Part shown: positions 17,817 to 26,724 of the stretch, piece by piece
How the letters are laid out: each line of letters begins with the position of its first letter
How positions within the stretch are numbered: the stretch's first letter is position 1
Assembly (NCBI RefSeq): GCF_001904635.1
Contig: NZ_MRCB01000002.1
Coordinates: forward strand, 62,001 to 126,000
Origin: Hydrococcus rivularis NIES-593
Lineage (GTDB): Bacteria > Cyanobacteriota > Cyanobacteriia > Cyanobacteriales > Microcystaceae
DNA length: 64,000 nt
Direction of reading: 5' to 3'
Made by a program: the position numbers and the translations under genes
Notes under the pieces: generated by a model
The model's database searches: none
The model's input: only the letters and a program-made list of their open reading frames with translations
Told to the model about the DNA's origin: nothing

Positions 17817-18938
17817 ATGAATGGCAACATTCGCGTCGGCAATTTATTTGGGATTCCTTTTTATGTGAATCCTTCCTGGTTTTTTGTCCTAGGCTTAGTA
17901 ACTTTGAGTTACGGGGGACAACTAACATCATTTCCTCAACTCACAGGAATAACGCCCTGGATTCTGGGATTTGTTGCCGCACTGTTATTATTTGCTTCTG
18001 TGGTATTCCACGAACTAGGACATAGTTTCGTTGCGATCGCTCAAGGAATTAAAGTTAGATCGATTACTTTATTTCTCTTTGGCGGATTGGCAACCTTAGA
18101 GAAGGAATCGAATAGTCCCCTGCAAGCATTCTTAGTCGCGATCGCGGGACCAGTTGTTAGTTTACTGCTGTTCGGTCTATTTACAGTTATTGGCAATAAC
18201 TTATCTTTGCCATCTCCTGTAGAAGCGATCGTTTACTTACTCGCTTCAATTAATTTAATCTTGGGATTATTTAACCTAATTCCTGGCTTACCCCTAGATG
18301 GAGGCAACGTTCTTAAAGCGATCGTTTGGCAGATTACAGGAAACCCTAATCAAGGTATTATCTTTGCCAGTAGAGTCGGTCAATTCTTTGGTTGGCTAGC
18401 TGTAATTTTAGGCGGACTATCTATCTTAGGACTGAGCCAATTTGGTAGTTTTTGGACGCTATTAATTGGTTTATTTCTATTACAAAATGCTGGTTTCTCC
18501 GCTCAATCGGCTAGAATTCAAGAAACTTTAAGTCAATACACGGCTCAAGATGCTGTCATTCCTAATAGTCCAACTGTTCCTGCTATCTTAACACTGCGGG
18601 ACTTTGCCAATGATTATGTCATTGGACAGAACCAGTGGAAAAAGTTTTTAGTGACTAACGAAGCCGGACAATTATTAGGAGAAATTGCCGTCGATGACCT
18701 GAAAAAAGTTCCAACTTCTAAATGGACAGAAGTTCGAGTTAGCAAACTCATTCAACCATCACAAGCCATGGAAATGATTAGCGCCGATCGCTCTCTATTA
18801 GAAGTCGTTAAACTACTAGAACAAAAAAATCTACAACAGCTAACGGTTGTCGGTGAAAATGGCGTTGTTGTTGGACTTTTGGAGAAAACATCAATTGTTA
18901 ATTTCCTGCAACAACAAGCCCAAGCTAAAGCAGCTTGA
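17817..18938 (+). CDS. Site-2 protease family (M50) membrane metalloprotease with CBS domains
   Basis: 373 residues. The zinc site HELGH is at about residues 66-70 inside the second membrane helix, and the third ligand motif NLIPGLPLDGGNVL near 155-168 is intact. About six hydrophobic segments extend to residue ~225. Residues ~240-370 form a soluble CBS-domain pair. This matches the SpoIVFB-like branch with C-terminal CBS domains that usually bind nucleotides. Family members cut transmembrane substrates such as anti-sigma factors; the substrate here is unknown. The ATG at 17817 gives the conserved NIRVGNLFGIPFYVNPSWF start. Confidence 0.92.
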   Translation: MNGNIRVGNLFGIPFYVNPSWFFVLGLVTLSYGGQLTSFPQLTGITPWILGFVAALLLFASVVFHELGHSFVAIAQGIKVRSITLFLFGGLATLEKESNSPLQAFLVAIAGPVVSLLLFGLFTVIGNNLSLPSPVEAIVYLLASINLILGLFNLIPGLPLDGGNVLKAIVWQITGNPNQGIIFASRVGQFFGWLAVILGGLSILGLSQFGSFWTLLIGLFLLQNAGFSAQSARIQETLSQYTAQDAVIPNSPTVPAILTLRDFANDYVIGQNQWKKFLVTNEAGQLLGEIAVDDLKKVPTSKWTEVRVSKLIQPSQAMEMISADRSLLEVVKLLEQKNLQQLTVVGENGVVVGLLEKTSIVNFLQQQAQAKAA

Positions 18939-18945
18939 CGAACTG

Positions 18946-18984
18946 GGTGGTAGTGGGTTGCGTTTCGCAAACCCCAACCCACCC
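18946..18984. terminator. Hairpin between convergent genes
   Basis: GTGGGTTGCG-TTT-CGCAAACCCCAACCCAC forms a long imperfect stem. It lies in the 51-bp gap between two convergent stops and resembles the common cyanobacterial GGGTTGCGTTTCGCAAACCC repeat. Confidence 0.55.
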
Positions 18985-18989
18985 AACGA

Positions 18990-19769
18990 TCAGAGGCTAA
19001 CAGCTCTTTTTTCTAACTCTACTTCAAATGCTTCGCCCGGTTTTGGTTCGATCGCCCGCGTCGAGAGGTGATTTTTGGCAAGCAAAGCACGAAATGTTTC
19101 GACGCTTCCTTCAGCACGAAGCACGGACATCAGCAATCCTTCAAAGGTTATGTCACCTCCTGCTGCTGTTGGCACGATGACTTGAGGTTGCAACCATTTA
19201 CATACTTCCAAGGCACTCTGTTGTCCCTTAATGACCGAACCTAGAAGCGGGATTTTTAGATCGATAATCGGGGTAATAACGACATCGACAGGTGCATTCG
19301 CTTTAAGAGCAGGAGAATGATAGCCGTGAGGTTCGTAATAGATTGTTTGACCGTTTTCTAGATCTTTTAGCAAATAGCCATTTTCAACTAACTGCGGTCC
19401 GATAGGAGAACCGGGAACGGCTTTGATTTCTATTTGGTGAGCCAAGGTAAAAGTTTCTCCGTGGGCTAAAGCCGTTACCTGTAGGTATCCTAGCTCTCGA
19501 ACTACCCTAGCTGCATTGGGAGAAGCAACGACGGGAATATTGCGATCGAGTTGTTTGAGTGTCGGAGGGTGAGCGTGGTCTTCTAATCCTTGGGACAGTA
19601 GAATCAAATCGATCTTTTCGGGAATGGGACGAGAAGCGTTTTTTTCCCCTTTGAACAGCCACGAGAGATTGCCAAAGACTAGAGAACCAACTAACCAGGG
19701 GTCGAGGAGGATGCGTTTTCCTGCCAGTTCGATCAGCCAAGAATTACTGTCAAGCCAAGTTAACTTCAT
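18990..19769 (-). CDS. MBL-fold (UlaG-like) protein with altered metal site
   Basis: 259 residues with the metallo-beta-lactamase fold order: KLTWLDSNSWLIELAGKRILLDPWL at the start, then a loop at the HxHxDH position, EPHGYHSP in the middle and later VVITPIID. The canonical first metal motif is replaced: the loop reads SQGLEDHAHPP, so only the D-H pair of HxHxDH remains. It resembles the plant/cyanobacterial UlaG-like group. Catalysis with a reduced metal site, or loss of activity, are both possible. It converges on the site-2 protease gene. Confidence 0.8.
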   Translation of the reverse strand: MKLTWLDSNSWLIELAGKRILLDPWLVGSLVFGNLSWLFKGEKNASRPIPEKIDLILLSQGLEDHAHPPTLKQLDRNIPVVASPNAARVVRELGYLQVTALAHGETFTLAHQIEIKAVPGSPIGPQLVENGYLLKDLENGQTIYYEPHGYHSPALKANAPVDVVITPIIDLKIPLLGSVIKGQQSALEVCKWLQPQVIVPTAAGGDITFEGLLMSVLRAEGSVETFRALLAKNHLSTRAIEPKPGEAFEVELEKRAVSL

Positions 19770-19939
19770 AATCTTCGCCTGTAAATGTCTACATTTATTC
19801 TAAAGATTGAGCGGAAATCTTTTTCTCTAAGCAATCGAGAAAAAATAAGTATAAATGCTTACAGAAGCTAGCTAGCTATTTGTCAAAATGTAAAAAACTC
19901 TTAAGACATGGTTGTAAGATTGAATATAAGGAGATTTTT

Positions 19940-20149
19940 ATGGGCGATCGCACTCCAGGTCAAATGACTTGGAAACCTGACGGCGCAACCGATGCGGGAA
20001 TGCTACATCTACGGCACGATCCCTCAGAAAAATGGCGTCCCTATACGGAGTTTCCCGAATATCTCGTTCCCGATCCGCCCAAATTCGAGTTTTCGGCAGG
20101 CTACGCCACTTTTTTAGCGCTGCTCAAGAAACAATGGCAACTTGTATAG
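19940..20149 (+). CDS. Small conserved-looking protein, unknown function
   Basis: 69 residues. The start is the ATG at 19940, preceded by AAGGAG seven bases upstream, rather than the earlier in-frame start-like codon at 19880. The sequence is soluble and proline/aromatic-rich (TPGQMTWKPDGATDAGML, YTEFPEYLVPDPPKFEF). No membrane segment or known motif. The next gene follows 47 bp later on the same strand. I do not recognise a family with a known function. Confidence 0.7.
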   Translation: MGDRTPGQMTWKPDGATDAGMLHLRHDPSEKWRPYTEFPEYLVPDPPKFEFSAGYATFLALLKKQWQLV

Positions 20150-20196
20150 AAAAGCCCCCAGGAAAACTTGAGGGAGCGATCGCAACAGGTGAAAGT

Positions 20197-21150
20197 ATGA
20201 AAGCAATCATCATTAATCGGTACGGTTCTGCTAATGTCCTACAATACGCAGATGTCGAAAAGCCTTCTCTAAAAAGCGATCGACTGCTAATCAAAATTTA
20301 TGCCAGCAGCGTCAATCCCATCGATTGGAAAATCAGACAGGGTATGCTTCAATTCCTGACAGGCTATAAATTTCCATTAATTTTAGGGTTTGACGTTTCG
20401 GGAGAAGTGGTAGAAGTTGGCGATCGAGTGACTAAATTCAAGCCCGGAGATGCAGTCTATGCCTATCTCAGTTCTATTCCTGGCGGGGCTTATGCTGAAT
20501 ATGTAGCCGTCGCAGAACAGTTTGTTTGCCTCAAACCAAATAACATGACTCACGAACAAGCGGCTGCCGTTCCCCTTGCTGCTACAACTGCCCTACAAGC
20601 CCTGCGAGATGCAGGAGAGATAAAAAGAGGTCAAAAAGTTCTCATTAACGGTGCATCGGGCGGTGTAGGGACATTTGCGGTGCAAATTGCTAAAGCATGG
20701 GAAACAGAAGTCACGGCAGTTTGCAGCACAAAAAACGTGGAATTGGTAAAAAGCTTAGGCGCAGATCGAGTCATTGATTACACGCAACAAGACTTTACGA
20801 AAGAAACTGAAAAATACGACATTATTTTTGATGTTGTGAGCAAACGCTCTTTTTCTGAATGTAAAAATAATTTACTTTCTCAAGGGATTTATATCGCTCT
20901 TTTGCCAAGCCCTGACGTTCTTGTGAATAGTTTTTTGACTTCTTTAATTCCAGGAAAAAAAGCAAAATTATTTTTTGCCAAAGCAAGTGGCAAGGACTTG
21001 GCTGAATTAAAAAAATTAATTGAAGCCGATAAAATTCGCTCTGTTATCGATCGCACTTATCCCTTATCAGAAATAGCTGAGGCTCATCGCTATAGTGAAA
21101 GCGGTCGCGCAGTTGGCAAGATTGTCATTACTTTAGAAAGCAATCACTAA
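20197..21150 (+). CDS. Zinc-independent MDR-family NAD(P)H oxidoreductase
   Basis: 317 residues from the ATG at 20197, the start that matches the family N-terminus (MKAIIINRYG); an earlier in-frame start at 20032 would add 55 residues with no family match that overlap the preceding gene. The medium-chain dehydrogenase fold is clear: GroES-like N-terminus with SSVNPIDWKIRQG and LGFDVSGEV, then the nucleotide-binding NGASGGVGTFAVQIAKAW motif. The structural and catalytic zinc ligands of alcohol dehydrogenases are absent, so it belongs to the quinone oxidoreductase/enone reductase branch. Substrate unknown. Confidence 0.9.
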   Translation: MKAIIINRYGSANVLQYADVEKPSLKSDRLLIKIYASSVNPIDWKIRQGMLQFLTGYKFPLILGFDVSGEVVEVGDRVTKFKPGDAVYAYLSSIPGGAYAEYVAVAEQFVCLKPNNMTHEQAAAVPLAATTALQALRDAGEIKRGQKVLINGASGGVGTFAVQIAKAWETEVTAVCSTKNVELVKSLGADRVIDYTQQDFTKETEKYDIIFDVVSKRSFSECKNNLLSQGIYIALLPSPDVLVNSFLTSLIPGKKAKLFFAKASGKDLAELKKLIEADKIRSVIDRTYPLSEIAEAHRYSESGRAVGKIVITLESNH

Positions 21151-21158
21151 TAGCCGAA

Positions 21159-21824
21159 CTATGGCGTTGGAGGATTACCAGGAGGAGACGGCTGAGAATT
21201 CGGAGTCGTTTGTGTCGGACTTGCTTGGGGTTTGGGTTCGGGTTTGCGAACTTCGGGAATGGGGAGCAAGAAAGCGATAAACCCAGTCAACGCTAAACCC
21301 ACGACTCCCAATGTGGCAGGAATGGCTCTTTGTGCGATAGGTTCGTCGGGTTTGCGGTAGCGACGAGATACGGGTTTTAACTCGATCGAGATATCGGGTA
21401 AGGTACGAGTGTCGGCAACAAATTGATCGACGGCTTCTACGAGATCGAATAACTGCACTGTCGTTAATTCAATTTCGACGGGTTGTTCGTTGGCATCTTC
21501 TGCAGGTTGCCAGGTGAGGCGATGCAGATTGGTTCCTTCAATTTTCTCTAAATGAATGCGATCGCCATTTTCCTGAGAGTCCTGGGGGTGGCGAACTCCG
21601 CTGAGACACTCCTGGGCATAGGCACTGACCGCTTTGACTAAATTTTCCAAAAACGTCCGTCCGCCGTGCAGCTTTTTGTTAATGCCAACAAACTGACATT
21701 CTGCATTGACCAAAATGGATAGCATTGGTCGTGCATCTGTTGCGTCGGCAGGTGCTGCCTCGTTGCTCAATCCTTCTAAAATTAATGTACAGTTAGGCAA
21801 ACTATACTGTCGTCGAATGGTCAT
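21159..21824 (-). CDS. DUF4335 protein with C-terminal membrane segment
   Basis: 221 residues beginning MTIRRQYSLPNCTLILEGL, the cyanobacterial DUF4335 signature. A soluble domain (1-160) is followed by one hydrophobic segment (~170-192, ATLGVVGLALTGFIAFLLP) and a short Pro/Thr/Ser-rich tail. Its start overlaps the stop of the DUF3038 gene by four bases, so the two are translationally coupled. Function unknown; I know of these two families only from cyanobacteria, where they are commonly paired. Confidence 0.85.
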   Translation of the reverse strand: MTIRRQYSLPNCTLILEGLSNEAAPADATDARPMLSILVNAECQFVGINKKLHGGRTFLENLVKAVSAYAQECLSGVRHPQDSQENGDRIHLEKIEGTNLHRLTWQPAEDANEQPVEIELTTVQLFDLVEAVDQFVADTRTLPDISIELKPVSRRYRKPDEPIAQRAIPATLGVVGLALTGFIAFLLPIPEVRKPEPKPQASPTQTTPNSQPSPPGNPPTP

Positions 21825-22429
21825 GCTACCTCTCCGTCAAACAAACTAATCCAAAATCGCTGCATGCCCATCGTACCCGTAAAAAATATTAGCTGATGAA
21901 GTAGGGATAGGGCGAGTTCGTTCAATTCGTCTTCCCAACCAAGATAAACGGCTACCTTCGCGCGACGGGGATTCATGCGACTGCGAAAGTGCGAACGAAA
22001 CTGTTCTAGATACTCCGATAAGAGAAAATGGTTATCTAGGGGCAATCCTTTATCTCGCATTTGTTGTTCGGCAAGCAGTAGGTTGCGGATGGGAACGATG
22101 AGTTGTTTGGCTCGATAGCTAGCGATAATGACAAGTGCTTTTGCTTGCTCCAAGGTAAGGCTATTGCGCAGGTAAGAACGCCGCCAAGGATTCGTGCAAC
22201 GCAAGCGCCACAGGACGATCCGATTTTTAATAATCCCCTGAAGATCTAACTGTTTAGCCGTTGCTAAAAACTGCTCTGACGCTCCTAATTCCAAAGCTTC
22301 GATCGCCAAGAGGAGCAGGTCAATTTTTTGCTGAATGCGAATAGCAGATTGCTGCCCTATGATAGGAAAGTCGGGCAGAATATTTAAAATGTGCGGTTTG
22401 GCATCAACAGGAGAATTAGAATCGGACAT
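21821..22429 (-). CDS. DUF3038 protein
   Basis: A soluble, alpha-helical protein. The family core begins at ILNILPDFP and includes KIDLLLLAIEALELG, the RLRCTNPWRRSYLR stretch and LSEYLEQFRSHFRSRMNPRR. I start at the ATG at 22429 (MSDSNSPVD, 202 aa); another ATG at 22450 would add seven residues. It is the first gene of a two-gene unit with DUF4335 (ATGA overlap). No enzymatic motif is visible; conservation of the pair suggests a shared complex near the membrane, which is inference. Confidence 0.85.
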   Translation of the reverse strand: MSDSNSPVDAKPHILNILPDFPIIGQQSAIRIQQKIDLLLLAIEALELGASEQFLATAKQLDLQGIIKNRIVLWRLRCTNPWRRSYLRNSLTLEQAKALVIIASYRAKQLIVPIRNLLLAEQQMRDKGLPLDNHFLLSEYLEQFRSHFRSRMNPRRAKVAVYLGWEDELNELALSLLHQLIFFTGTMGMQRFWISLFDGEVA

Positions 22430-22517
22430 TATAGTTGTAGAAGGACTCATCCTAGAATAGCTTATTGGGAAAATTGTATTTTAGTCATTAGCGATTAATT
22501 CGTGAATTAGTGAAATT

Positions 22518-23036
22518 ATGGATCTCAAATCTCTCATTCGAGATATTCCTGACTTTCCGAAGCCGGGAATTACTTTTCGCGATATTACGACCCTGCTTAG
22601 CAATCCGGAGGGGTTGCGCTACGCGATCGATACATTAACTCAGAAGTGCAAAGACGCTGGTTTGGTTCCCGATTACATCGTCGGCATGGAATCTCGCGGT
22701 TTTATCTTTGGAACGCCGCTAGCCTATACCCTCAATGCTGGATTCGTTCCAGTCCGCAAACCGGGAAAGCTTCCAGCAGCGGTTCATGCCGTTGAATACG
22801 AGCTAGAGTATGGAACCGATCGCTTGGAAATCCATCAAGATGCTATAGACGGTCGAAGTCGAGTGCTGATCGTTGACGATCTCATTGCCACTGGCGGAAC
22901 GGCTAAAGCAACAGCCGATTTACTAGAACAAATTGGCTGTCAAGTCTTGGGATTTAGTTTTATCATCGAGTTAACCGAATTAGAAGGGCGCAAAAAATTG
23001 CCAGATGTTCCTATTATTACGTTAGTTCAATATTAG
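22518..23036 (+). CDS. apt: Adenine phosphoribosyltransferase
   Basis: Salvages adenine to AMP with PRPP. 172 residues, standard length. The PRPP-binding motif [16 protein letters not shown] is at about residues 115-130, and the N-terminal [21 protein letters not shown] and ESRGFIFG motifs are typical. It is divergent from DUF3038, whose start lies 68-90 bp away. A short heptamer repeat follows the stop. Confidence 0.97.
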   Translation: MDLKSLIRDIPDFPKPGITFRDITTLLSNPEGLRYAIDTLTQKCKDAGLVPDYIVGMESRGFIFGTPLAYTLNAGFVPVRKPGKLPAAVHAVEYELEYGTDRLEIHQDAIDGRSRVLIVDDLIATGGTAKATADLLEQIGCQVLGFSFIIELTELEGRKKLPDVPIITLVQY

Positions 23037-23044
23037 TAATTAGT

Positions 23045-23065
23045 AGTTAGTGGTTAGCGGTTAGT
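23045..23065 (+). repeat. Heptamer tandem repeat
   Basis: AGTTAGT, GGTTAGC, GGTTAGT in tandem, between apt and the permease gene. It belongs to a heptamer repeat family seen at several gene junctions in this window. Confidence 0.6.
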
Positions 23066-23121
23066 ATGGTAGCGCCAAATAAGCAACAAACTAACCAATA
23101 ACCAATACCAGAATAATTTTT

Positions 23122-24180
23122 ATGGCTTCTACTAAAGTTTCTTCATTCAAAAATGGATTTAATCATGGATTGTTGAGATTGCGATCGCAATTAACTAGCG
23201 AAACCTCGTGCTATGTTTTCAAAAGATTATTGCAGGGACTTTTGACCTTATTTTTAGCTTCTGTTCTCAGTTTTGCGATTATGCAACTCGCCCCTGGCAA
23301 TTTTCTTGAAACCTTGCAGCTCAATCCGAAAATTTCCCAAGAAACTATTGAGGAATACAAAAGACAGTTTGGTTTAGATAAGCCAGCGATCGTTCAATAT
23401 TGGCTATGGCTGTTTCGGGTTTTTACGGGCAACTTTGGCACGAGCTTTGTCTATCTTCGCCCCGTATCTTCTCTTCTTCTAGAACGCATTCCAGCTACTT
23501 TGTTGCTCGCAATAGCATCGATTATCGTGACTTGGATGGTTGCTATTCCCCTAGGAATTATTGGTGCTGTCAAACAAAACAGTTGGGTAGATAAAATTTT
23601 ACGAGTAATTAGCTATTTAGGTCAGGGCTTTCCCAGCTTTATCACAGCTTTGTTATTTTTAATTTTGGCACAAAATCTTTCTCCTTTGTTGCCCGTTGGG
23701 GATATGACCAGCCTTTACCACGCCGAGCTAACCCCTTTTGGCAAAGTCGTCGATATCGCTTGGCACATGCTTCTGCCAACGCTTGCCCTCAGCATCACTA
23801 GCTTTGCAGGATTACAGCGTCTGATGCGAGGACAGTTGCTCGATGTCTTGCGACAGGATTATATTCAAACAGCACGCGCTAAAGGATTGCCAGAAAATCG
23901 AGTCATCTACGTTCATGCCTTACGTAATGCGATCAATCCCCTGATCACTTTACTCGGATTTGAATTTGCTAGTTTGCTAAGCGGCGCATTTATTGCAGAA
24001 TTTTTCTTTAATTGGCCCGGTTTAGGACGTTTAATATTACAAGCCGTAACGGCAAGAGATCCCTATTTAGTTATGGGCAGTTTGATGATGGGCGCAGCCA
24101 TGCTAATCATTGGCAATTTGTTAGCTGACTTATTACTAAAAGCAGTCGATCCTCGAATTAAATTAGAAGACCTGAAATAA
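23122..24180 (+). CDS. ABC transporter permease, DppB/OppB family
   Basis: 352 residues with six predicted membrane helices. The N-terminal family region LAPGNFLETLQLNPKIS...YKRQFGLDKP and the cytoplasmic EAA-type loop DYIQTARAKGLPENRVIYVHALRNAINPLIT, which contacts the ATPase, are clear. The family imports oligopeptides, nickel or related solutes. No partner permease, ATPase or binding protein is adjacent, so it works with subunits encoded elsewhere or is an orphan. The ~35-residue N-terminal extension before the first helix may partly be non-native; a later start is possible. Confidence 0.9.
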   Translation: MASTKVSSFKNGFNHGLLRLRSQLTSETSCYVFKRLLQGLLTLFLASVLSFAIMQLAPGNFLETLQLNPKISQETIEEYKRQFGLDKPAIVQYWLWLFRVFTGNFGTSFVYLRPVSSLLLERIPATLLLAIASIIVTWMVAIPLGIIGAVKQNSWVDKILRVISYLGQGFPSFITALLFLILAQNLSPLLPVGDMTSLYHAELTPFGKVVDIAWHMLLPTLALSITSFAGLQRLMRGQLLDVLRQDYIQTARAKGLPENRVIYVHALRNAINPLITLLGFEFASLLSGAFIAEFFFNWPGLGRLILQAVTARDPYLVMGSLMMGAAMLIIGNLLADLLLKAVDPRIKLEDLK

Positions 24181-24208
24181 GCTCTAATGACCAATCCAAA
24201 ATCCCAAT

Positions 24209-24502
24209 ATGTTATCTCAAACTCACTACCTGATTCGCTCTAGAATTGACGGTCAATATCTTGTAGCTCGTTTGAGAGCAGGCGAGAGTCCTACTGAGGC
24301 TAACTATTTATTATTGTTTAAAGAACATTACGACGCGCTCAGTTATCTTAACACTCACGCTGCGGGCGTTAGCGATCGCTTTTCAGTAGAATCAATCCCG
24401 GCTACCCAGTTAAAAAGCATCATGCAGCGTTGGGGTTTTAAAGGACTCGGACTCGTTCAAGATCCCCTCGAACCCCAGATTCAGTTTTTAGTTTACGAGT
24501 AA
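24209..24502 (+). CDS. Small soluble protein, unknown function
   Basis: 97 residues, soluble and mixed alpha/beta in appearance (HYLIRSRIDGQYLVARL, EANYLLLFKEHYDALSYLN). No cysteines or catalytic motif. It is 28 bp downstream of the permease on the same strand and convergent with hoxH. I do not recognise a function; a role linked to the hydrogenase cannot be inferred from position alone, because it is on the opposite strand. Confidence 0.65.
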   Translation: MLSQTHYLIRSRIDGQYLVARLRAGESPTEANYLLLFKEHYDALSYLNTHAAGVSDRFSVESIPATQLKSIMQRWGFKGLGLVQDPLEPQIQFLVYE

Positions 24503-24601
24503 TCGATAGAATTCTTACATCGTTCGCTTTCTAACGTACACTCCAACAAAAGTTGCATCGTCGCCAATTTGTCGATCGTGATTTTTTCTCCTCTTTATTG
24601 T

Positions 24602-24627
24602 TAGTTAGTAGTTTTTTCTACTAACTA
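24602..24627. terminator. Bidirectional hairpin terminator after hoxH
   Basis: Perfect 10-bp stem TAGTTAGTAG/CTACTAACTA with a T6 loop, lying between the convergent stops at 24502 (+) and 24635 (hoxH). It uses the same AGTTAGT motif as the heptamer repeats. Confidence 0.65.
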
Positions 24628-24634
24628 CTAACTC

Positions 24635-26059
24635 TTAATCTCGATAAACTTCTTTTAATACCCTTCCATCAGATCCAATCAATTGAATCTGTAACGGCAT
24701 TTGACCTACTGCGTGGGTAGAACAACTCAAACAAGGATCGAAGGCACGAATTCCCGCTTCGACTCGATTGAGCATCCCTTCAGGAATTTCTGTGCCATGG
24801 ATGTAATGCTTAGCAATTTGAGTTACGGTTTTGTTCATTGCCAGGTTGTTTTGTCCGGTGGCAATAATCAGGTTGACTTTTTTAATCAAACCGTTCTCGT
24901 CGATTTGATAATGGTGGAACAGCGTTCCTCTGGGCGCTTCGCTAACACCAATACCTTCGAGTTGGTTAATTCCAGCTGTAGCACGGGTGCGATTGGAAGT
25001 AATATCGGGATCGTCGATGAGTTGAGAAATTCGTTCCAAACAGCCCAAGATTTCAACTAGGCGGGCATAGTGATATAAGAATGAGGAAGTGGCAACGCCG
25101 CCAGCGCGATCGCGATACTCTATCAATTCCTTATCCGCTTCTGGCGTACCGAAATGGGAGCAAACGTTGAGTCGTGCCAAAGGACCAACTCGATAGATGC
25201 CGTCGGGATAACCTAATGGCTTGTAGTAGGGGAATTTCAGATACGACCAGTTTTCCACGGCTTCCCCTAAAAAGTCTTTATAGTCATCTTCGCTAAGACC
25301 ATCGGCGACGATATTCCCTTCGCTGTCGGTAAAGCGCAGATGACCGCCATAGTGATCCCATTCGCCGTTTTTGCCGACCAATCCCATATACAGGGAAGGG
25401 AATTTGCCAAATGCTTCGACTTCGGTCACAAAGCGATCGAGTAGGTTTTTAAACAAATCGAGTGCCATCCTGATGGTAGTAAAGGACTCCGGCAAGCGAT
25501 CGCGTATCCATTCCCGTCCTTCTTGTGAAAGGGGAGTACGCACCCCGCCAGGAACCGCCCAAGCGGCATGAATTTTCCTCGCCCCCAACAACTCGATTAC
25601 CGTCTGTCCGAACTGGCGCAAGCGAATCCCTGCCCTTGCCAACTCCGGATCGGAGCCAATTAAACCAAATATATTACGTTTTGCCGGATCGCTATCCCAT
25701 CCCAGCAGAAAATCGGGACTGCTGAGATGGAAAAAAGAAAGGGCATGAGATTGGGTAATTTGTCCCAAATTCATCAATCGCCGCAGCTTTTCTCCAGCAG
25801 GGGGAACTTTAACCGCCAGCAGTTTATCGCCTGTTTTTGCCGAAGCGAGTAAGTGACTCACCGGACAGATGCCGCAAATGCGGGCAGTAATGCCAGCCAT
25901 TTCGGGGAAAGGTCTTCCCTCGCAGAATTTCTCAAATCCCCGATATTCAACGACATGAAAGCGGGCATCGTCTACTTCGCCTGCATCGTTTAAGTAGATA
26001 GAAATCTTCGCGTGACCTTCTATGCGCGTGACTGGATCGATGACTACTGTTTTAGACAT
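24635..26059 (-). CDS. hoxH: Bidirectional [NiFe]-hydrogenase large subunit
   Basis: Carries the NiFe(CN)2CO active site. 474 residues. The four nickel-binding cysteines are present: [10 protein letters not shown] (Cys62, Cys65) and DPCLSCSTH (Cys443, Cys446). Twenty-five residues follow His449, the typical C-terminal extension removed by the maturation protease HoxW after nickel insertion; hoxW is not in the window. It is the last gene of hoxEFUYH, separated from hoxY by a heptamer repeat. Confidence 0.97.
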   Translation of the reverse strand: MSKTVVIDPVTRIEGHAKISIYLNDAGEVDDARFHVVEYRGFEKFCEGRPFPEMAGITARICGICPVSHLLASAKTGDKLLAVKVPPAGEKLRRLMNLGQITQSHALSFFHLSSPDFLLGWDSDPAKRNIFGLIGSDPELARAGIRLRQFGQTVIELLGARKIHAAWAVPGGVRTPLSQEGREWIRDRLPESFTTIRMALDLFKNLLDRFVTEVEAFGKFPSLYMGLVGKNGEWDHYGGHLRFTDSEGNIVADGLSEDDYKDFLGEAVENWSYLKFPYYKPLGYPDGIYRVGPLARLNVCSHFGTPEADKELIEYRDRAGGVATSSFLYHYARLVEILGCLERISQLIDDPDITSNRTRATAGINQLEGIGVSEAPRGTLFHHYQIDENGLIKKVNLIIATGQNNLAMNKTVTQIAKHYIHGTEIPEGMLNRVEAGIRAFDPCLSCSTHAVGQMPLQIQLIGSDGRVLKEVYRD

Positions 26060-26072
26060 GATTTCCTCCAGA

Positions 26073-26100
26073 GTTAGTTGTTAGTTGTTATTAGTTATTG
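26073..26100 (+). repeat. Heptamer tandem repeat between hoxY and hoxH
   Basis: GTTAGTT, GTTAGTT, GTTATTA, GTTATTG: four consecutive 7-mers in the 67-bp hoxY-hoxH gap, just upstream of the hoxH start. Confidence 0.65.
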
Positions 26101-26126
26101 GGAAATGTCCTACCAACTACTAACCA

Positions 26127-26675
26127 TTAACCAAACTTAATCATTTCTCGTCCCTCCATTTTGGGTTTTTCTCCTCGCAATAAGGGTTCGATGGTTGCTT
26201 TGATGCGAGGGGCATCGGGCGGACATCCCGGCATAAAAATATCTACGGGGACGACTTCGTGAACGGGTAAAACTTTATCTAACAATTCGGGAACGATTCC
26301 CGGTTCGTGGGGGAGTTGGGGCTTGAGGTCGGCTAGTTCTATGTAGCCTCTTTGAAGTACGGGATCGGCTCCCTTCAAGATATTGCGCATTGCTGGAACG
26401 TTAGCAGTAACGGCGCAATCGCCAAAGGAAACGAGGGTTTTTGTCCGCGCCCTAACTTTGCGAATCAGTTCCAAATTGTCTTCGTTTGCCACGCCTCCCT
26501 CAACTAAGCAAATATCCACGCCTTCGGGATATTCTTTGAGGTCGCAACCGACGGGACTGTAGACAACATCGACGTAGTTAGCGAGTTCGAGCAACCATTC
26601 ATCCAAGTCGAGAAACGACATATGACAGCCCGAACACCCCGCTAGCCAAACTGTAGCAAATTTAATTTTAGTCAT
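26127..26675 (-). CDS. hoxY: Bidirectional [NiFe]-hydrogenase small subunit
   Basis: 182 residues. Holds the proximal [4Fe-4S] cluster that passes electrons between HoxH and the diaphorase part. Cluster ligand regions are GCSGCHMSFLD (Cys14, Cys17), the later GDCAV and GCPPDAPRI. There is no signal peptide, as expected for the cytoplasmic Hox enzyme. It starts 50 bp after the hoxU stop. Confidence 0.96.
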   Translation of the reverse strand: MTKIKFATVWLAGCSGCHMSFLDLDEWLLELANYVDVVYSPVGCDLKEYPEGVDICLVEGGVANEDNLELIRKVRARTKTLVSFGDCAVTANVPAMRNILKGADPVLQRGYIELADLKPQLPHEPGIVPELLDKVLPVHEVVPVDIFMPGCPPDAPRIKATIEPLLRGEKPKMEGREMIKFG

Positions 26676-26724
26676 TGGTCATTTGTCCTTTGTTCTTGGT
26701 TGCTAGTTACTGATAAGTTAAGTA

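Noticed and set aside
20032-20196. N-terminal extension of the oxidoreductase
   Set aside because: It overlaps the preceding small gene in another frame and has no family similarity; the ATG at 20197 matches the family start.
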